Origin: Spirochaetaceae bacterium
GTDB lineage: Bacteria > Spirochaetota > Spirochaetia > Treponematales > Breznakiellaceae
DNA: 8,217 nt
Reading direction: 5' to 3'
Assembly (NCBI GenBank): GCA_031267475.1
Contig: JAIRZA010000011.1
Location: 1 to 8,217 of the forward strand
The notes below the pieces were generated by a model. That model ran no database searches, was not told where the DNA came from, and saw only the letters and a program-made list of their open reading frames with translations. Below are positions 5,508 to 8,217 of this stretch, piece after piece. The translations under genes and the position numbers were made by a program. Numbering within the stretch: the stretch's first letter is position 1; each line of letters opens with the position of its first letter.

Positions 5508-7351
5508 ATCCCGCAGAAAACACACTATTCGAAAATAACTTTTTACCACCACTAAAAGACGAAGAGGCAATCCCCGCCGCTGACGCGAAAGAAAAAGAAT
5601 ACGATATTACCGGTTTTTCTGTAAAATACTCCCTGAGTATCTCCCAAATAGAACGCATTGAAATTCCAGAGAAACTAGGCTCTGAATTCATCAACTGGAA
5701 AATAACCGCGATTAACTCCGCGCTTTCCGCAGCCGAAGGGCCGGCGTTAAACACCGAGATAAATCCATCGGATATTTCTTACACACTTACATACACACTC
5801 AAAGACGGGGACGCCCTTGAGTTCCCCGCAAGCGCCCTGCTTAAACCCCTCTCCGCAGCCTATGTAACAGTAAGCGCGGTATTCAAAGTGGACGAACACA
5901 CGGCGGCGGCGATAAACGATGTAGAAGCATTGATTAACGACATCCAGAACCAGCTAAACAGCGGCTCGTCCGGTGAAAAGCTTTACGATACAGACGACCC
6001 ATTGGTCGGCAAACCGCCGGCAGATAGCGAAACTGCGGCGAAAGCATTGGACGATAAGGTGAAAGCGGCGCAGGATGCCGTAGCCGGAGATTCGGTTGGT
6101 ATAGAGGTTACGCTGGACGATTTTGTGTGGGATGATGAGAGTGGCGACTATAAAAAAGATGAGGTAACCGGCGAATTGATTCCGCTTACCACGACAGTAA
6201 CATACATCGTATACGACACGAAGAAAATCAAGGATGCGGAGACGGAGCTTAAAAAAGCGATTGAGGCGGCTAAAGAAGCACAAGTTGGCGCGTATGTTTC
6301 CAGCGTCATTACGCTGTCATCGCGGAATACCGATGACAGCGACAAGGACTGGAAATCGGTAACGATAGTCAATGACGGCGTATACAAAATCACGATAAGC
6401 GGGGCCAACGGCGGTCATGCGTGGTCGCAGACCAATACCCTGAAATTTGGCGGCAAGGGCGGCTATGTCGTGGCGCAAAAGGACTTTAAAAAAGGCGACG
6501 TGCTAAAAATCCGCATTGGAACCGAAGGCAAGGGACTTGCGATATTTGATGGGCAGGACCTGGTAAAAAGCAGCGAGATTACAACAGCAGGGCAGCCCGG
6601 CGGCTGGCCTAACGGCGGCTCTGGCGGAAAACCGGTTGGGACCAGTTCCTCTGACATATCAACGCCCGGATCCGGCGGGGGCGGGGCGACAGACGTTTAC
6701 TACGTCGGCAGCCGCGAAACAGGCGCCAGCGCCACCCTCAAAACACCGGGCGAAAAAGGACAACTCGGCAATCTAACCCGTAATAACGACTGCCTGCTGC
6801 TTGTAGCCGGCGGCGGCGGAGGAGCGGGGTCTGCTAAAAGAGTATCAACTGCTTTAGGGCGTTCAGCCATGGCGGGCGGCGACGCCGGAAGCGGCGACAG
6901 CAACAGAAATGCGGGAACTGGGGCGATTCCCGCGACATGGACCGGAAATTATACAAACTCCACCGTAAAAACATACACTCTTGCCGCCGCCCTTTCCGAG
7001 CCGTATACGAATATCAAAACATCAGTTGCATATGACAAGCTTAACATAACTTCTGATAACAAATATTATGGGGAATACGCGAAAAATGATATTGTTACAT
7101 ACGACACCGGCGCAAGCGGACAGGGTGTGAACGGCGCAAATGGCGACACGGGTAAAGAGAGAGCGTGGGAGGCCTGCGGCGGCGGTGGCGGCGGCTATTA
7201 CGGCGGCAACGCGATAAAAACCAACTATACCGGCGGCGGTGGCGGCGGCGGGTCTAATTACATAGGCAGTGGGTTTAGCAATACCACAAACGACACTTCC
7301 GGTGTTTATGGGAACGGCGCGTTCAAAATAGAGTATGTCAGTGCTAATTAA
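5492..7351 (+). CDS. Main body of phase-variable lipoprotein, with C-terminal ALK/LTK-like glycine-rich domain
   Basis: This frame is open from 5456 to the stop at 7351 but has no ATG, GTG or TTG until GTG at 5888. The 132 codons before that still read as ordinary protein (FLPPLKDEEAIPAADAKEKE, ISQIERIEIPEKL). It is therefore best read as the continuation of the gene starting at 5163, joined through the poly-G run; residue numbers below are for the 15-G form. Residues 111-400 are polar and partly helical (DETELKKAIEAAKEA-like heptads), with no family I can name. From ~400 to 729 there is a glycine-rich domain: GVYKITISGANGG, FGGKGGYV, GGGGATDVYY (505-514), LLLVAGGGGGAG (545-556), ACGGGGGGYYGG (671-682), GGGGGGGSNYIGSGF (691-705), and a closing GNGAFKIEYV strand. 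This order matches the ALK/LTK glycine-rich domain family, also known from bacterial surface proteins. Function probably surface binding; the ligand is unknown. Confidence 0.82.
   Translation, partial: DETQLNPAENTLFENNFLPPLKDEEAIPAADAKEKEYDITGFSVKYSLSISQIERIEIPEKLGSEFINWKITAINSALSAAEGPALNTEINPSDISYTLTYTLKDGDALEFPASALLKPLSAAYVTVSAVFKVDEHTAAAINDVEALINDIQNQLNSGSSGEKLYDTDDPLVGKPPADSETAAKALDDKVKAAQDAVAGDSVGIEVTLDDFVWDDESGDYKKDEVTGELIPLTTTVTYIVYDTKKIKDAETELKKAIEAAKEAQVGAYVSSVITLSSRNTDDSDKDWKSVTIVNDGVYKITISGANGGHAWSQTNTLKFGGKGGYVVAQKDFKKGDVLKIRIGTEGKGLAIFDGQDLVKSSEITTAGQPGGWPNGGSGGKPVGTSSSDISTPGSGGGGATDVYYVGSRETGASATLKTPGEKGQLGNLTRNNDCLLLVAGGGGGAGSAKRVSTALGRSAMAGGDAGSGDSNRNAGTGAIPATWTGNYTNSTVKTYTLAAALSEPYTNIKTSVAYDKLNITSDNKYYGEYAKNDIVTYDTGASGQGVNGANGDTGKERAWEACGGGGGGYYGGNAIKTNYTGGGGGGGSNYIGSGFSNTTNDTSGVYGNGAFKIEYVSAN
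6312..6341. repeat. Perfect 11-bp inverted repeat just before the glycine-rich domain
   Basis: Arms cgctgtcatcg (6312-6322) and cgatgacagcg (6331-6341) are exact reverse complements around eight bases. They encode TLSSRNTDDSDK, the linker between the helical region and the glycine-rich domain. Confidence 0.6.
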
Positions 7352-7377
7352 ATCAGCCTGCTAAATTAAATCAGCCT
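7342..7377 (+). repeat. Tandem direct repeat across the lipoprotein stop codon
   Basis: tgctaattaaatcagcct (7342-7359) is followed immediately by tgctaaattaaatcagcct (7359-7377, sharing one T). The second copy differs only by one extra A. The first copy contains the stop codon TAA at 7349-7351. This looks like a recent short duplication or slippage product. Confidence 0.7.
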
Positions 7378-7469
7378 ACATCGTCTACGACGCTGTAGGC
7401 GAATACGCCAAAGCCGCAGATAACCCGCGCCGCGAGGCTGTCGAGGCTTTGCCGGAAATAGAACTGTAA
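7365..7469 (+). pseudogene. Startless coding remnant after the lipoprotein gene
   Basis: From 7365 to the TAA at 7467-7469 a frame reads 34 residues, including YIVYDAVGEYAKAADNPRR and ending EALPEIEL. It has no start codon or ribosome binding site, and a stop precedes it in frame. YIVYD also occurs inside the lipoprotein (TVTYIVYDTKK), and the DNA there (6203-6217) matches 7377-7391 at 14 of 15 bases. It may be the tail of a related gene left behind by recombination, or of an older version of this gene. The evidence is short, so this is tentative. Confidence 0.35.
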
Positions 7470-7516
7470 TATAGAGTGTTTATTATCCGCCTGCGGTGAG
7501 TTCTTACTGTTTTTCT

Positions 7517-7551
7517 ACCGGCTGCAAGTCTTACGATTACTTGAAGCCGGT
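7517..7551. repeat. Hairpin between convergent genes, possible terminator
   Basis: Arms accggctgcaagt (7517-7529) and acttgaagccggt (7539-7551) pair at 12 of 13 positions around nine bases. It lies between the + strand lipoprotein locus and the - strand antitoxin gene ending at 7569. There is no T-run after it on either strand (tattatacac on +, agaaaaacag on -), so a terminator role is only suggested by position. Confidence 0.45.
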
Positions 7552-7568
7552 ATTATACACCAACAGTG

Positions 7569-7877
7569 CTATACACTCTTTCGCAAAGCAGGCCGAAAAC
7601 CCAGTGAGTTGAGTACCTTCATCACTGTCGAAAAAGAAGGATTACCGCCTTGCGATAAAGATTGATACAATTCTTCTCGTGATAAATGCAAATCACGCGC
7701 TATTTTTGCCATACCATTTGAGCGGGCAATATCACTCAGCACGGCAAGAAACAGCTTTAAGCCGCCCGGATTGGAAAAATCGGATTCTTCAAGCGCGGAC
7801 TCAATGTAGGCCATTACCGATTCCGGGCTATCCATATCACGGACGGCATCCCAATTACGCGCTTTTAAGGTTTCCAT
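7569..7877 (-). CDS. Addiction-module antidote protein, HI1420 type (HTH DNA-binding antitoxin)
   Basis: 102 residues from the ATG at 7877, with GGAGG 7 bases upstream (7885-7889). The order of motifs fits the HI1420-type antidote family: an N-terminal DSPESVMAYIESALEESD (the usual YL-x-AALEEGD block), an acidic-to-helical middle, GMAKIARDLHLSREELYQSLS (helix-turn-helix), then GNPSFSTVMKVLNSLGF. In this family the antitoxin binds DNA through the HTH, represses its own operon and neutralises a RelE/ParE-like (HI1419/Gp49-like) toxin that is normally encoded just before it. Here the gene just before it is instead another antitoxin-like protein, 40 bases upstream, and no toxin gene is visible on either side. 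It may be orphaned, borrowed as a regulator, or partnered elsewhere. Family call is strong; activity is inferred. Confidence 0.87.
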   Translation of the reverse strand: METLKARNWDAVRDMDSPESVMAYIESALEESDFSNPGGLKLFLAVLSDIARSNGMAKIARDLHLSREELYQSLSQGGNPSFSTVMKVLNSLGFRPALRKSV

Positions 7878-7884
7878 TCTTTAA

Positions 7885-7889
7885 CCTCC
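7885..7889 (-). promoter_or_regulatory. Shine-Dalgarno GGAGG of the HI1420-type antidote gene
   Basis: On the - strand GGAGG is followed by TTAAAGA and ATG (7877), giving good 7-base spacing. It fixes the start at METLKARN. Confidence 0.7.
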
Positions 7890-7917
7890 ATAGGCGTTTT
7901 TGCATAGAGGGCGCTTT

Positions 7918-8217
7918 TTACATAGATAAAAGTTCTGTATCAAATATCCGTTCTAATTTTTTTAGAGTCTTTAGCGTCGGATTTGCTGTTTTGGGATTTT
8001 CCAACTTTTGATAAACTTGATATTTTACTCCCATTTTATGGGCAACGTCCTCAAGGCTCATATTATGCGCTTTTCTTTTCTCACGCAACCAAATAGCAAA
8101 AGCCAAGTTCGGCTCAAGCGGTATATCATAGTAATCCGGCATATTTACCGGCGCGGGAATCGAAAAAGGTATATTATGTTTTATATTGACCGCAATAATA
8201 CCGGACACCGCCTCGCA
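7918..8217 (-). CDS. HicB-like antitoxin, C-terminal part (5' end outside window)
   Basis: The frame stays open to the window edge, giving 99 residues plus the stop. A GTG at 8208 is only nine bases from the edge and need not be the start. The upstream residues read CEA before VSGII, resembling the EA-rich helix that ends the HicB fold. The visible part has IPFSIPAPV (the proline-rich IPxPS-type linker), then LAFAIWLREKRKAHNMSLEDVAHKMGVKYQVYQKLENP, a helix-turn-helix, and ANPTLKTLKKLERIF. Such a partial HicB fold plus HTH is seen in HicB antitoxins, which bind DNA and block the HicA mRNA-cleaving toxin. A HicA gene would be expected immediately upstream, beyond the window. A plain XRE-type regulator is the alternative. 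By eye this stretch is clearly more AT-rich than the genes to its left, which may indicate transfer. Confidence 0.7.
   Translation of the reverse strand, partial: CEAVSGIIAVNIKHNIPFSIPAPVNMPDYYDIPLEPNLAFAIWLREKRKAHNMSLEDVAHKMGVKYQVYQKLENPKTANPTLKTLKKLERIFDTELLSM

Noticed and set aside
5177..5570. Antisense frames across the poly-G tract (proline runs)
   Set aside because: They mirror the lipoprotein coding frame, lack ribosome binding sites, and show no recognisable domain.
5888..7351. Independent gene starting at GTG 5888
   Set aside because: No Shine-Dalgarno precedes this GTG, and the same frame is plainly coding for 132 codons upstream to the poly-G run; a fused gene explains the sequence better.
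7473..7579. Short inverted repeats agagtgt / acactct flanking about 93 bases, considered as ends of a small mobile element
   Set aside because: Only 7 matching bases, one arm lies inside the antidote coding sequence, and no target-site duplication is seen.
7855..7905. 16-codon frame between the two antitoxin genes on the - strand
   Set aside because: It overlaps the ribosome binding site and start of the antidote gene, has no Shine-Dalgarno of its own and is far too short to be the missing toxin.
1..8217. CRISPR array, tRNA or rRNA genes
   Set aside because: No regularly spaced direct repeats, cloverleaf-like segments or conserved rRNA strings were seen on either strand.

Overview
This window looks like chromosomal DNA of a moderately GC-rich diderm bacterium. 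A host-associated treponeme-like spirochaete is my best guess. The grounds are two lipoprotein signal peptides, a non-mevalonate isoprenoid gene, intergenic clusters of GC-rich palindromes and a long poly-G tract inside a surface-lipoprotein gene. This assignment is inference: there is no rRNA or other marker gene here.

Left block, + strand (1-2645): the 3' part of a CinA/PncC-type nicotinamide-nucleotide amidase gene; ispE (CDP-ME kinase, MEP pathway), beginning 4 bases after it; and, 7 bases further on, a glycoside hydrolase family 3 (NagZ-like) enzyme that starts with a lipoprotein signal peptide. The tight spacing suggests one transcript.

Middle block, - strand (4690 down to 2602): a flavodoxin-fold NAD(P)H:FMN oxidoreductase with an iron-sulfur-type cysteine cluster, a 5'(3')-deoxyribonucleotidase-like HAD phosphatase and an ABC-transporter ATPase of the nitrate/sulfonate/taurine type. 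They are closely spaced or overlapping. The ATPase gene converges on and overlaps the end of the GH3 gene by 44 bases.

Intergenic region (4736-5162): no convincing gene, but a crowd of palindromes, including two adjacent perfect hairpins with the same 11-base centre. A -10 box and a strong Shine-Dalgarno then lead into the most interesting locus.

Phase-variable locus (5163-7351): a lipoprotein gene is interrupted after about 106 codons by a run of 14 G. As sequenced, translation ends soon after the run. With 15 or 12 G the frame would join a 619-codon open frame and make a protein of about 729 residues. That frame lacks any start codon for its first 132 codons. Its C-terminal ~330 residues resemble the glycine-rich domain of ALK/LTK receptors and related bacterial surface proteins. 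This is the signature of slipped-strand ON/OFF switching of a surface protein, although a homopolymer sequencing error must be excluded. An 18-19-base near-perfect direct repeat spans its stop codon and is followed by a startless coding remnant (to 7469).

Right end, - strand (8217 down to 7569): two small antitoxin-like DNA-binding proteins of different families in tandem. One is the C-terminal part of a HicB-like protein that runs off the window; the other is an HI1420-type addiction-module antidote. No toxin gene is visible.
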